Positions 44,520 to 57,661 of a DNA stretch of 64,000 bases are shown in pieces. The stretch's first letter is position 1. The number at the start of each line of letters is the position of its first letter. The notes below the pieces were generated by a model, which did no database searches, was not told where the DNA came from, and saw only the letters and a list, made by a program, of their open reading frames with translations. Source of the DNA: Acheta domesticus (lineage: Eukaryota > Arthropoda > Insecta > Orthoptera > Gryllidae); contig JAHLJT010009436.1 in assembly GCA_031308135.1 (NCBI GenBank), positions 157,258,976 through 157,322,975 on the forward strand, read 5' to 3'. Made by a program: the position numbers and the translations under genes.

Positions 44520-47500
44520 CTGGAGGAAGGACAAGAGGAATAAGGATGGACAACAGTGTAGCATGAAGGAGACAAATGAGACAGGAACGTAACATAGGTC
44601 TAAGAGCCACTAAACACCAGCAACAAACCTGTTGCTCTAACTGATTAACTTATTTTGCGAATGATCTCAATGGATGGGATATCAGGAATTGTTCCTGCTC
44701 TTGACATTCTTCAGTAACTTTAAATTGGCCATGTGAATATAGGTGTATCTAATCAAATGCATGAAGTAACCTACCTACAGTGGTTCTACAAACTTCAATT
44801 ATTTTAACATTTCTAGGTTCAATTTATTCTTAATATCACAAAATAAGACCTTGTCAAGGAGGCCTATCATCTAGAAAATCTTGGTTTAATGTACAACTCT
44901 TAAACATAACTACTGCTGTCAACAATATAATTTGCTGCACAAGTTCAAGTGTTGTAAAAGGCCTATTTGAAATCAAAATACAATGAAAATTTGCTGAATG
45001 TCAAGAGCAGGTTTTGTAGCGGCTGTAGTAAATGGATAGGGAAAAAACTCCATAAAAACATATCACTGCAAGTACAACATTAGGCCCCTATTACGTTTTG
45101 ATTGGAACAAAAATGATTTCCTGTAAATAAGCATTATTAATATATTGTGCCCTCAAAAAAACTGGCTGAAATTTGTGGAAACCCATTATGGACATGAATT
45201 TTCAAGTTACAATGGAACCCACTGAAACGATTATTATCAACATCCAGTTACTTTAACTTGTCCTTTTGCATGCATTTCATTTTAAAAAGCAATACTGGGG
45301 GCCTAATGTACTCGCAATGCTGTTTTCATAAATACAAAGCCGCCTGAAATCATGCAAAGAAAATGTAGGTGGAGAAATAAAAAGCAATTACTATTATGTT
45401 TTAAAATCTTTAGCTAATTTTACTCTCTGAAAAAGCTCTACAGAGATTAAGGTTTTGAATTTGAATACAATACAAATAAAAATTGAATTAGAAACAAGGA
45501 GAAACAAATGATTGTGCATAAAGTGAAATGCCAGTTAGCAAAATACATTAACGTACAATAGAGCTGTTACTTCTTCAAAAAAAAAAGCTTTCAACGTGAT
45601 TGTACTGTGCATGCAAATAAAAGCACTGTTCTCTTCCTTTAATTAAAGGTACTCCTTCCAGTTCATAGAAGATCAGTCACTCTTACAACCTTCTAACAGA
45701 TTTTATAAAGAACCCATGAATGAAGGTTAAAACTTACTTATATATAAAAATGTTTCAAAAATTTACTGTCCTAAAACCTTATTGTGTAATGTATGTATAT
45801 ATGTATATTATATATATATATACTGCGATCTTCCTTTCTCACTCACACGATATTAATACTAAAACAGGGGACAAGTCGAAGTAACCAAATAATTAATAAT
45901 AACCTTCACTTTTACATTTTACCCTAAATATGTACATCAGTCAATAATATAAAAGAAAGCAAAGCTTTATATTTAATCCCTTCGCAATATCCATTTTAAA
46001 AATCTTATCAAATTATCTAAGCAATCATCACGAAGAAGCAAAATTTATTTAACACATAGGCGCTGACTTTTCTCCAGAGATCACCTTTCATCTATGAAAG
46101 TTACTTCAGCTAGTTGCACTACTAACATTTTGCAATCATCAGTGGTAATGGTAAAGTGCTCTACAAATGTGGTTATAAGTCATCACGTCAATCTACATGC
46201 ACTAACTAACAGGTATGCAGCTAGTTTCAAATCAACACATCGTATCAGCAACATAAATATGCAGCATCATCAATAATTATCATTATTATATGCAGAAACA
46301 ACTTTGATATAAGCCAATATAATGCAACAGTACATTGCAAAACTAGCCCTTTTACTTTGCAAAATACAAATCACTTGGCAGTGATGTCAACTAGAAAATA
46401 TGCACATAAATAATTGTAGAATTAAGAAGTTGATGTGAGTACTTACAAACCACAGAAAAAGTGCCAATTTGAGAAACATTAATTTGCAAAAATTTTGTAG
46501 GAGCAATTACTCTCTAAGGGCATTTGTAAAGTAACATTACTTTGCCCTTACATTGTTCTTACTTTTTCATGAATATAATACACCACAGCTGAAAGTTGCT
46601 TTTAAATAGTAAGTATATAAAGCTAGTATGTATAATGCAACCTCACTACAGCCATAAAAAATTGAAGTTAACAAGAACGTCAATATTCTGTAATATAATT
46701 ATTTTCAAGACTATGACTGTAATAAAACGTTATATAATACAGCAAAATCGCATGCACTCATGCATTAAATTTGAAGAATAACTTCAATTAATCCTTCATT
46801 TGATCTACCTTTGCGCATCATCGGTCCCACAACAACCAATTTAAGTAATTTTGACAAAAATACTGTAAACACTGAGGAAAAATTCTTAGAAGGCACCAGT
46901 CTGCAACTTAAATTAATAAGCAAGGGGACAATTTACAGGAACAAACATTAAACAGCATTCAGTACATTCTGCAATACGCGAAGATCTTCCTACACTCCAC
47001 ACAACTCATCAATTTAGTTTATCCTAGAACTAGGTCTCAAAAGGCTACCTAGAATTGTACTTAAGAACATGTAATATTTTCTTTCAAAAAGGTCACTTGT
47101 AAATTTTAATAGGTACACTTCTGTTTCAATAGGTACAATGTACATCTGCCATGTAGAATGACTAAGTATTAACAATGAATTATGAACCCAATAACAAAAT
47201 ATATCTTGTACTATGTATAAAAAGTACTGTGTTCCCAATCTAATATGCTTAAAATATATTTACAGTGTTTTGATAGTTTAACCATTCTTTTTTGAGCAGT
47301 CCATAGCAGAACAAAGAAAAACGCCCTATATACTAGCATTACATATGTAATAAATCACAGAGCAGTCTTATGTTAACTTACAGTTATGTGTATTACTTAC
47401 ACAATGTAATTAATTTATATTTTGTAGTGTAATAACTCATTACCAAACCTAAGCAACTATATTACCTATCATTAATTGAACATATAACTGCATTGTTGGA

Positions 47501-48053
47501 CATTAACCAAAGGTAGTATCAGAATACTGGAACATATACGCTAAAACAAGTATTACTACTTGAAATCCCATATGACGATGTTGACTGTACACTTCATTTC
47601 AGAGCACCATTGGAACTTATTATCTATGCTGTAATCGTGTATTTCATATTTGATCTAACTATACACATATTTCTCTTAAAATTATACAACTTTCATTTTT
47701 AATACTTTATATCAAACATACCAGTTATCATTAATGCTGTGTACACAATCATGCTAGTGTATCACTAATCACAATGTTTTGCAAATGAAGAAGGGAAATA
47801 ACATAATATTCAATCTCTCCACCCTTGCTCATACATCCCTTAATCAGACTGTTGCCTTCCCAGATTTTGATCCTATAATTGTGTTAAGACCTTTGGCCAC
47901 TCATATTTGCGTATATGTTTTCCGAGTACTTCCCGAACAGTTGGGATAGAGTCAGCGCCTATGACATAACAGAGTCTCATTGAGACGTCACCACAAATTT
48001 CAGCCCAGTATGTCACGATGAGGGCCACTCTTTAAAGTCAAATGGCTTCCCAC
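44520..48053 (-). other. Hrb27C-like intron
   Basis: A 3.5-kb AT-rich intron. A (TA)n run lies near 45795-45822. No transposon recognised. Confidence 0.5.
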
Positions 48054-48144
48054 CTGGAATGGGTGGATGAGCAGAGTAGCCACCTGATGATTGTGCCCCA
48101 CTATCACCACTGTAGCTCCGGGCACCTCCATAACTTGTCGAATC
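48054..48144 (-). CDS. Hrb27C: Hrb27C-like protein, tail exon
   Basis: Minus strand: acceptor TTGCTTCAG before 48144, donor GTGGGA after 48054. It is 91 bp, phase 0 in and phase 1 out: DSTSYGGARSYSGDSGAQSS, then GGYSAHPPIPG. Reading through the donor stays open for 13 more codons (GKPFDFKEWPSS) to TGA at 48013-48015, so intron retention or an alternative last exon would give a different C-terminus. Confidence 0.8.
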
Positions 48145-48458
48145 CTGAAGCAATAAATTGCATTTGCCTCTTTCCACACAAATTGAAGTCCTAGATTCAA
48201 TACTAAAAATAAAATCATATTTTCAAGAAATTATTACGTCCTTTATATAAAATATTTCGAAGTCCAACATCATGACAAAGTTCCAAGAAAACCTCAAAAA
48301 ATCCTTGCTACTTGTTAAAGAAATTCCTTTAGTGCTCTAATTCTATTATCACTCCTAAACTTCTATACATAACGTTTTAAAATATTTCTAATCTAATCTC
48401 TAATAATTACAATAATACCTCTACATGTATAGAAATGAAGGAAGGAAATCGCACATAC

Positions 48459-48565
48459 CTGGTAATTACCATAATTGCCATATCCAGTGTACTCATTTCC
48501 ACCCTTCTGGGCTGACGTAGCTCCTGGGGCAGCTGGGCCAGGACCAGACGGGGCTCCTCCAGGGC
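48459..48565 (-). CDS. Hrb27C: Hrb27C-like protein, tail exon
   Basis: Minus strand: acceptor GTCTGTGCAG before 48565, donor GTATGT after 48459. It is 107 bp, phase 1 in and phase 0 out. It reads PGGAPSGPGPAAPGATSAQK then GGNEYTGYGNYGNYQ: Gly/Pro/Ala-rich, then Tyr/Asn/Gly-rich. The split Gly codon joins exon 56317-56440. No frame break. Confidence 0.82.
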
Positions 48566-51500
48566 CTGCACAGACATCATCATCAGCACCCCATGACCAA
48601 GTTAAATCACAATGATTCAAGCTTAATTGCTTCAGGATAATACTAGAGCTTGTTACACCCATGCTGAGAAACAAAGGCCATGAAAAGTGAGTTCTTCTAA
48701 TGGTACATTTAGTAACCTACAGCTTCCCTTCCTACATCTGGCACTAACCTAAGTTCCAAGAACTGAAAATGTGTGAAGAGCTCTTCAATTTTTATTACAA
48801 AGGAGATGGAAGAGAGGATATTTTATACACATAATATACATAGAAGAAAATATGTGATAAGAATGAGAACTGGCTCATGGCATGCCCAAGTCCTACTTCT
48901 TCAACCATGTCTACGCTTTGCCAGGTTCCTTCCTCAGACTACTGTTCAACTAATAAATGTCACAGCCTGTCAACTTTAACCCATCAATTTTTTCAGTTTC
49001 ACACTGAATAGAGTATAATGAAATTCACTTTCCTTCCAAGAAAATTACTTCCAGCAATTCTTACTTTACTTTTCCCAACCTCTCAAGAACACCTCTAGAG
49101 ATGTGAATAATCATCCTCCTGTTCTTATAACAGTACACACAGGTGCATTGCTTCATGACTATTATGCGTAATTTGCAACTCCTATGAATAGGTTATCTTG
49201 TATGGTTTTATTTAACTTACTACCAGGGGGCGGATGTTAATGAAATGTCTTTTACTCTCTCTCACTTATCTTTCTTTTCACTTTACAACAAATACATTAG
49301 TATAGAAATTCGTTTTATATTACAACACACAGAAATGATCCACTTTTACAAGTCATTTTTCACATTACATTTATACATTGTCGATTTCGACTAAGAAGTC
49401 TTTCTTTCCCTTTTCCCGTCATTTTTAATGTAATTTTCACATATTTCATCATTCATTTTAATGGTACTAGCTTGAAATGATATTTACGAGATGCAACAAA
49501 GGTTCTCCACATATTTCCTGGTAGCCTATTTAATTTCTATGCTCAGAAGTTGTAATGTCAGACATTGTGAGTATAACCTATGGATCCCATGATGCATGTC
49601 CGCGCCATTGGTAGTTCAGCCGATTCTGGGATAACCAAAGACAGATTTTCTGGTAAAGAACAGTCCAAACCACAAGTTTGTAAGCTAAGATCTTGAACGA
49701 ATAGAAGCAGCCTCAATTACATCAATCATGTATCCAACAATGTAATATTTATTACGTCCTTTTCCTTTGCTGTTAAGAGCATTTTAAAAACATTTTAAAA
49801 GCATTTTATTGATCTTTTTGGCAATATTAATAGGTCATCAAAATCCACCTCCTACTTGTTACAATGTTCCTAAGGTTTTATGTAATGCTTTGTAGTTGGC
49901 ATTTTAGAAGCCAGTGTTACAACTTACATAAATTTCTTTATTTCTGCACAACAGCATGTCACAAAAATCACGTTTTTACATTATATTCATGAACTTCAGC
50001 AGCTATTAACATAATTTAATATTTTTTCATTCCAGGTACATCATTCTTTCTGAATCCTTAATCAAAAATCTTCAGAAAAAACTGGATCCATTACATGGCA
50101 ATTTCAAAAACTTTCATTATGGTTCTTTCAATGGACCTTTCTTTATTACCTTCATTCATTTATTGATTGCAAGGCCACGATGCATGTACTAATAAAATAG
50201 TTGTGAAAAATCCAAGCACACATCTACAATAAACAGTAGAAAATGAATTTAAATATCTCAAGTTAAGTGTAAATGTATTTTAAATTAAGTGTTTCTTCAA
50301 ACAGGATAAATTACAGTAGCATATCAACAACAAAGTAATTTCATAGCAATGTACAAAACGGTAGACACAATAAGGGTGCTTTTTGTATAGTGAAATTAAC
50401 AAGTTGCGGAGAATGAATCGGCGTAGGTGTACATGACTTTTGTGCTGCAGTGTCGAGAAGGACTCTCAAAAAATACATGTATCATTAACAACAAGAAATC
50501 ATATGTAAATATGAAGACATGCACATAAGAATCAAAATAAAAATATAAATAAAAAAATTAAAACGTTCTAAAATTTATTAATCTATATCCCATCTGATTG
50601 TATTTCACATGTAAAGCATAAAAGCGTTCAGGGTGAATGTCCACTGCTCTCGTGGTGAGGTGATCAACTGCACAGGAGGAATGATTTCATCACGGCAAGG
50701 ACAATGATATATCTCTGGTCACCAGAAAAGTTCATAAGTCAAAAATCTTAGTTTGGAGAAAAGAAGGGTTAAATATTATTGAGCCAACACTTTTTTTTTA
50801 GATGCTCAATGCTATTTCCCAACACCTTTTTGTCGTTAAGGAAACAACATTTGAATTCAGTCGATTTACTAAAATAAAATATAGATACATGACTGGTAGT
50901 TTCAGAACTTAACACAATTTAGCCAAAAACTGACTTAAGAACTTTTACCCGCAACCACATATTTTGATTACATACCTTGATAATTTGATAATTTTTGCAC
51001 AACAATGATGTATTGTAATTCAAGTACTGTTTCAAAATCTTTATTTTATTTTGATGCGTCAATCACTTTTTGCTCAATATTGATTATTGTAAATTAGTTA
51101 TAGCTTAATAATTTAATGTATGAATTGTTCCTTGTTTGAACATTGTACAGCTGATTGGCTAAATAAATAAAATAAAAACAATCATTATGTAACTTAACAC
51201 GATTGAGTGAATTCTGTGTAGTACATATTTTCCTGGAGTGAACTTTGTTTCTGAATAATACTCTCAATTTCCCTTAACATCTGGTATTGTTAAAATTTCA
51301 CTGGGAAAGCCAACTAATGGAAACAAAACAATCCACTTTAAATGTGTTGAATTTTTTTTGGGAGAACTTGAACTTCCCAATTGATCAACACCACAGATAC
51401 TGTCAGATTCAGAATAAACACTATTTTCAAAAAGTAATGAATTAATGAAACAATTTTTGGCTAATGTGTAATGAAAAATCCATTTGCCTCGTACAGGCAT

Positions 51501-52093
51501 GGAAGCTTGCACTTTTAATTAGGTGCATGAATTTTGTATTGGAATTGGAATTGAAATTGAATTGCCTTATTTTACATGACGAGACTCGGGCCATGAGGCC
51601 GTCTGACCACGCAAATTTTGTTACACTCCTTTCACCAACTAGCGGAAAGAAGGTATTACTGAGGCAATGAAACCTTATTGAAAATAATTTTCATAAAAAT
51701 TTTAGAAATATGATGTTTAGCGAATGCAATATTGTCTCAGGGTGCTACATTTGATTCCTTATTGTCGATCAATTATCTTGTTTGTCTTGCATCTACCGCA
51801 CAATCCAATTGATTCTAGAGTATCTAGAATTCTAGATCTTTCTAGAGCGTGGATGAATTCAAGATCGCCAACAGACCGATCACTAGGGAGAGGATTTTTA
51901 GGCCCTCAAAAAATCATGAAATACGCTTTTAGAAATGTGCATTTATGATCTATAAATTCTGAAATATGCACTTTAATATGAAATTAAAATTAACATTATT
52001 TCATTTCCTCTATACACCCTTCTTGATATAATTGAGGAGAAACATGCTTGGAATGAATATTTTTGAGCACTGCAAACATAATATCATCTATCC
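48566..52093 (-). other. Hrb27C-like intron, 3' part
   Basis: AT-rich intron. Repeat B copy 2 lies at 49215-49700. The sequence up to a TTGGCTAAATAAATAAAATA tail at about 51155-51174 resembles a LINE 3' end, but no coding part is attached. Confidence 0.45.
49215..49700 (+). repeat. Dispersed repeat B, copy 2
   Basis: Shorter copy of the sequence at 28505-29400, with the same order of blocks from the ACTACCAGGGGGCGGATG start to the ACAGTCCAAACCAC end. Confidence 0.6.
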
Positions 52094-52350
52094 TATACTG
52101 CGATTTTTGTAAGAAGAGCTCTCAAGATAACTCAAATCCCATCTTCGCAATGGAATATGTCACGGCATTTCGTATCATTCACAGTCGTTCCGCTAGATTT
52201 CGCACGATCGCGACCGTATGAAGCAGTGCTTGCGATCATGCAACTTCTACCGGCAAGACCGAGAAAAGACGCGAAATGCCGTGACATATTCCATCGCGAA
52301 GATGGGATTTGAGTTATCTTGAGAGCTCTTCCTACAAAAATCGCAGTATA
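52094..52350. mobile_element. Hairpin MITE with ~79-bp arms
   Basis: TATACTGCGATTTTTGTA at the left and its reverse complement at the right end. Over about 79 bp the arms differ at only two positions (e.g. GCAATGG versus GCGATGG). The ~100-bp centre is GC-richer. TATA at both outer ends prevents an exact call of the target duplication. The near-identical arms suggest a recent insertion or hairpin-driven correction. Confidence 0.85.
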
Positions 52351-52371
52351 CTTCACAAGAGAAATATTTGA

Positions 52372-53300
52372 AGTAAATACAGTATTTATCCAAGTATAAG
52401 ATACTAATATAAGACAAACCCTGTTTTTAACCTTGAAATTGGGGGAAACAACACACCCAAATATAAGACAATCCTTGTTTCTATAACTTGAAATTCGTTT
52501 CCAACTAGGTAATGAAATTAAGAAAAAAATACATCTATACCCATTGTTTACACATTTATTAACATTATTTTGTCTACCAACACTCCCAGCATGACTAACT
52601 TGCATTTTCTTGTTCCCAGGTGTTTTATAATTACTGATTTACACCCTTTTCTATAGACTTTTGTTAGAAGGCATGTCAAACTACAGGGGGTCTTCATGGC
52701 ATTCTCCTTTTGACAGCGCAAATGTATAATGTAATTTTGGTTAGTAATACATTCTGGTTTGTTTACATAATCTGCAGGCAGCTTTTGTGACAGGGACGTT
52801 CTTTAGGGTTGCATACATAATGTTTTAGTAAGAATTCAGGGAAACTTAAGTATTAATTACTCTTGAGATCATTCTCAATATTAAAGACGGCAGCCATCTT
52901 GATTCATGTCGTCATAACTTTTACAGCCTCTGCACATAAGCATTGCATTGACGCGCGTCATAGAAAAAACTGTATCTTATGCAAAATGGCACACGAGCGC
53001 TTTGGCCACATAAGATAGTGTTCCTCTACGACGCGTGTCAACATACATAGGACTTACTGCATGGTCAACCCATTCTGTAGTATTTATGTAAATATCTTTT
53101 TCATAAACATATCCCATAAGAAGAAAAAGGAGTTTCTATAGAAAATAACTTTTCTTTGGGCAGTCAAGTTTTACAATATCAGAAACGACATAATATACAT
53201 TTTTCTTCATACGCGAATATAAGACGACCCCCTATTTTTAGAGGTCGAAAATGGAAAAAAAAAATGCTAGTCTTAAATTCTGGTAAATACGATATTCACT
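52372..53300. mobile_element. Possible degenerate DNA transposon
   Basis: The left stretch (AGTATTTATCCAAGTATAAG, then CTAATATAAGACAAACCC) and the right stretch (GCGAATATAAGACGACCCCC ... TTCTGGTAAATACGATATTC) look like imperfect inverted ends around ~900 bp. Inside lies a hairpin at 52949-53040 (TGACGCGCGTCAT with its partner ACGACGCGTGTCA). No transposase seen. Confidence 0.4.
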
Positions 53301-56300
53301 TTAGTAATTTCATTGTTTGTCTTGTTGAATTTCTTTTGACCGATTTAAAAAATATTATCCAGAAATATCCAACATTTGCATAAGTATTTATTTACAGAAA
53401 ACAATTCAACTGTGACACACTCCTTTGAATCAATGAACACTCACAAATAAATAGATCATATGGAAAGATTAAACGTTTGATAGATATGTCTATTTTAACG
53501 AAATGTTAAAAAATATATGCCTATAATTACACGAAAATTCACCAAAAGAAAAAATCTGCCAAATTTACACAAAGAAATTAATCTATATAGCATCACATTC
53601 TAGCCAAATTTCAAGAAATTTCATTTAGCTATGTACTGAAGCAATGGACAAAAATATGTAAAATCAGAGAAACCTGCCCCCTAGTGATCACCAACAGAGA
53701 CCGGATTTTAAGGGGTGTTAAGATGACAGCAGCGGCGCTGTACCATGCATTTCAATAGAGGGATACATTCTGGTTTGTTTACATTTATTTCATTCTCTTG
53801 TTGGCTGAAGAAAAGTATCACTTTAAATGAAGTAATAGAAAACACAAACAAAGGCTTGGAACAATTTGGTTAGTTTTGTTCTATCATTTTATTTCCTTGA
53901 ATACCCATACAAATTCATGAACGTTGCTTGAACAATCTATACATTGCCACAATGTTACACTTCTCATACATAATTAATATACCTGCACTACTTTTACTAC
54001 CTGCACAATGGCTTTTCCCTGAGCTTTAACGCTATTAAAGAATTTCAAGCATTAGTAAACTTGAAATGGAATTCGCTGCAATTCTCAAGTACTTCTTTTT
54101 CTACACCTTCTAAACCACTTGAGAAACTTTATATTTTTATTAATATTTAATAATTTACTTACAAAATCAGAAACCTGAGATTACCTGTTTACAAATAAGG
54201 CAAATTCATAATCAAGGTAAAGAATCATTGGATGAATTCATATTAATGGTCATTTGAAAGGTGAAAATTCATTTTTCCTGCCATTTTAAGAATTTTTGTC
54301 AGTTCACCTCCCTAATCACACCATTACAAATAAAGACATGAAATTAAAAAAACATACTTCAAAGAGGCAAAACCTATTACTACAAATTCTCGATTCAGCA
54401 GTGATGCAGAGCAAATTAACTTTATTGACTCACAGAATTATTTGGCTGTTCCATTTCCTTTCATAATAAGGACGAACAATTTCACAATTCAGGGAGAATA
54501 AAAAATACATGGTTAGTGCTCTGTGACATCAGAAATCTGAGGGAATCATTCACAGGGAACAACGAGTGTAGTGTTCTATTTTACTTTTATCCACCTAGCA
54601 AAAACCTTGAAGTACTTATGCTGGCTTTACACAAACAAGAAAATAGCAAGCAATATTATTTCACAAGAAAAGTTGCCAATGTAACACTGCAACAATAAAC
54701 ATTTCTGATGTTGACAATAGTTCTTGCTAGATATTCCAGACATAAGTAAACTAGTGTGTCTGTTCTCCGAAAGATATTACTGGCTATGGATATTTTAAAA
54801 CTTTTTACCACATTAATTGCAGTTCTTTAAAAAGGAAAATTACTTAGACCCCATATGAATCAAGGTGCAGTCCATGAAAACATCTTTTACTTATGTAAAA
54901 TAAACACTGGCAGAGGAACAGGTGTCAAAAGAATAATTTCATGTAAGATAATTTGATTAAGGACACTGAATTCATTTTTCACAGCCTTTCTTATCACAAA
55001 CTAATCATTTATAAAATGTACTGTTAAGTGCTGATATGGATATGATTTGTAAATAGTTAAATAACTACCAAAAATCTGAGGATGAATATTTCTTGAAACT
55101 GAATTGATCATGCTTTTATAATTTTATATGTTCCTTTTGTAAATTTCAAAAAGATTTTTTATCCTACTGATAATTGAATCACCACATTTTGTTATTTTAA
55201 TTCATTGAGAATGTGAATGTGAAATTATCTTTCTTCTACTTGCATGTGGATTGTAAGCTACAAACTTGCTATGTTCATGTGCCATTTACCTCAGGACAAT
55301 ATCAATCATGGCAACAAAAAGACCTAATGTAAAACAATCCGCAAAATCTTCCCAGAAAGATGTTGTGCAGGTCCTTCTGGTAATAAATTGCCCTGCCTTG
55401 CTTTTGCTAGTGTTAAGATCACAAGAAGCAAAACAAATTGTTAAACGATGCTGTGGGAACTTATTGCTAGCGTAAGCCCAGCATTACAGAAACAGAATTG
55501 CCAATAAACCAATCTATAAAGGCCTTTTTATAAGGTACAGTTTTCATGCAGATTCTCATACAGAAACTCCCAAGTCACCAAACGAAGTACAAGAAGCCAA
55601 AAGTAATATTTACAGTCTGCACAATTTTCTGTATGATTTGCCTCTACACCCACCAGGGGTTCTGCCAGCACAAATGAATTCCAAAATTGCATCATTCATA
55701 TTTTGTACACAAGTTCTGAGCTACTTTATTAATACTTTATTTTAAAAATTCTTGAAATATAGGGTGAAAAAGCAGGAAGGTTGTCATTGTCACTGCAAGC
55801 AAAGTTGTGTCTGCAACGGCTTTAGAGAGCACACAGAAAAAAAGCTCTAAACAGAGGAAGTACTGGCTGCAGAAGTGAGATTCAGTAACCTCACATTTGC
55901 AAGCAGGGAAATAAAACTCCCCAGAAAAGCCAAGAGTTCGAATCCACCACAGAAATACGCAAAATGTCACGAATCTCACCTACTCTTTTCACAAAATTGA
56001 AAAGGACAGACAACTTCCACTGTAAACAAACCCGTTAGAGAACAAGTTTGCCACTAGTCATAATGTATGTTTTCTGTATGAAAAAAATTGAAAATGCTTG
56101 AAAATTTTCATGCAGAAAGCATGCAATCTGGACAGCACTTTTCTGTAGGTCCAATTGCAAGCAACCTTTACTGTGTAAAAGGGCCTTAATAGTGATTCAA
56201 GAAGTAATAAGCAACACAAATCACAATATTTCACCCAGTTATCAAAGGAATACAAATAGATTAACATGACATTTTCCCCTTACATTAGACCAATTACCCC

Positions 56301-56316
56301 ACCCCACTAAGCTCAC
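53301..56316 (-). other. Hrb27C-like intron, 5' part
   Basis: AT-rich. No supported gene; a short open frame at 55266-55475 (+) has no recognisable domain. Confidence 0.45.
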
Positions 56317-56440
56317 CTTGGGGTCCAGGTGGTCCCTGTGAGGGGCCAGGTGGACCTCCCTGAGCTGGAGGACCATTCTGGGGCATGTTCCAATTCCAGT
56401 TTCCCCCATATCCCGACTGTGGACCAGCTTGTGGTGGTCC
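56317..56440 (-). CDS. Hrb27C: Hrb27C-like protein, tail exon with +1 frame break
   Basis: Minus strand: acceptor GTTTCAG before 56440, donor GTGAGC after 56317. It is 124 bp where flanking phases (1 in, 1 out) need 123. It reads GPPQAGPQSGYGG; then, with one A of the AAAA run (plus-strand TTTT at 56400-56403) ignored, NWNWNMPQNGPPAQGG and PPGPSQGPPGPQG. Without that correction the frame becomes unlike the family. Trp/Asn plus Gly/Pro/Gln-rich sequence is typical of the hrp48 tail. Confidence 0.78.
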
Positions 56441-57523
56441 TGAAACACAATTTTGTTTACAGAACATTTAGTATAATTTACTCTAGTGTGTACTGATTCA
56501 ATAAAGCTGTGTCCACACAATGTGTCTTTTCAGGATAAAATTGCATGCTGTAAGTATAAAGACACACACTCTACGAGACAGATGCGCTTCACTCCACACT
56601 GAACCTCCCTGTCGTTCAATGAATCTGGCAAGCTAAGGATTTGTACTGCGTATATTCTCAATCAGGCAAAAGAATGGGAGAAAAGCATTGAAAGAAAGAA
56701 AATTTTAAGGTATTTAGTAATGAGGAAAGAATATTTTACCTTGTCATGTAACTATATTATATTTTGTGCTGAAGCAGCAACATACAATTCTCTTCAAAAT
56801 ATATAACCCAAGTCTCTAGCAGTCTTCAATAATCTACACATTAAACTCATTTCTAGAAACACCATTATAGTCAAAGACAGTATCATTACTGTCCACAACT
56901 CTATTGAGTTGTGGAAAGTAATGTTACAGTCTTATGTACTTCTGGTGCTCAAAGAACTAAATGAGGCTTAAATAGGGCTAGAAATGCATGGTACTCGTTT
57001 TGAAGAGTGCACTTTGTTTCCTATAAGGAGAAAACGCAAGGTCAAGACACACGAGATTCCTGCCTCTTGCAGGAAGCAGTGCGTTATTGCATGCGTCCTT
57101 TCTTTCTGAGAAAAAATGCATGCACTATGGGTGTTATTGTATGCGTTAGGTGCATGTGCAAAACTGAATTTAAAGAGATTGTGTGGACGCAACTTAAGAA
57201 TGACAATATGAAGCAACTTGACTTGGAAATTAACTTGTGCTACAAACAGAATTAAGTTTTTTAATCTGTTGAAACTAATTTAACAATTGCAATTGCAATT
57301 TTGTCTTTACGTAAACCTTGAACTTGTAGCCCTATTTTATTTAGATCATAAAAATGCTAAAGCAAAGAACACCGACTCAAGGAACACAATAATAATACAT
57401 AAGATACTTCCACACGTTAATACAATATTTAGTGAAGAAGTGTCACAACATTTAGTAAATTCTAGGTATTCCAGGAATGAACTGATGTTCACTGATTACT
57501 ATCTGAATCCAAATAATTATTAC
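56441..57523 (-). other. Hrb27C-like intron
   Basis: A 1.1-kb AT-rich intron; no feature seen. Confidence 0.5.
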
Positions 57524-57661
57524 CATATGACCCATAACCTTGCTGTTGTGGAGGACCACCGTAGTTGGACCCCCACTGAGGTGGCGGCATCTGTTGACCT
57601 TGAGGGCCAGGAGGTGCTCCCCAGCCTTGATAACCTCCAGGACCAGAGGGTGTCCCATAAC
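57524..57661 (-). CDS. Hrb27C: Hrb27C-like protein, most upstream exon in window
   Basis: Minus strand: acceptor TTTTTATACAG before 57661, donor GTAATA after 57524. It is 138 bp, phase 1 at both ends, frame intact. It reads GYGTPSGPGGYQGWGAPPGP, then QGQQMPPPQWGSNYGGPPQQ and QGYGSYG. The Gln/Pro/Gly/Tyr low-complexity composition with WGAPPG and QWG motifs matches the DAZAP1/hrp48 tail. Reading through the donor would add NNYLDSDSNQ before a stop. The RRM-coding exons lie beyond the window. Confidence 0.82.

Noticed and set aside
55936..55960. B-box-like AGTTCGAATCCACC
   Set aside because: No A box at suitable distance and no tRNA fold; probably chance.
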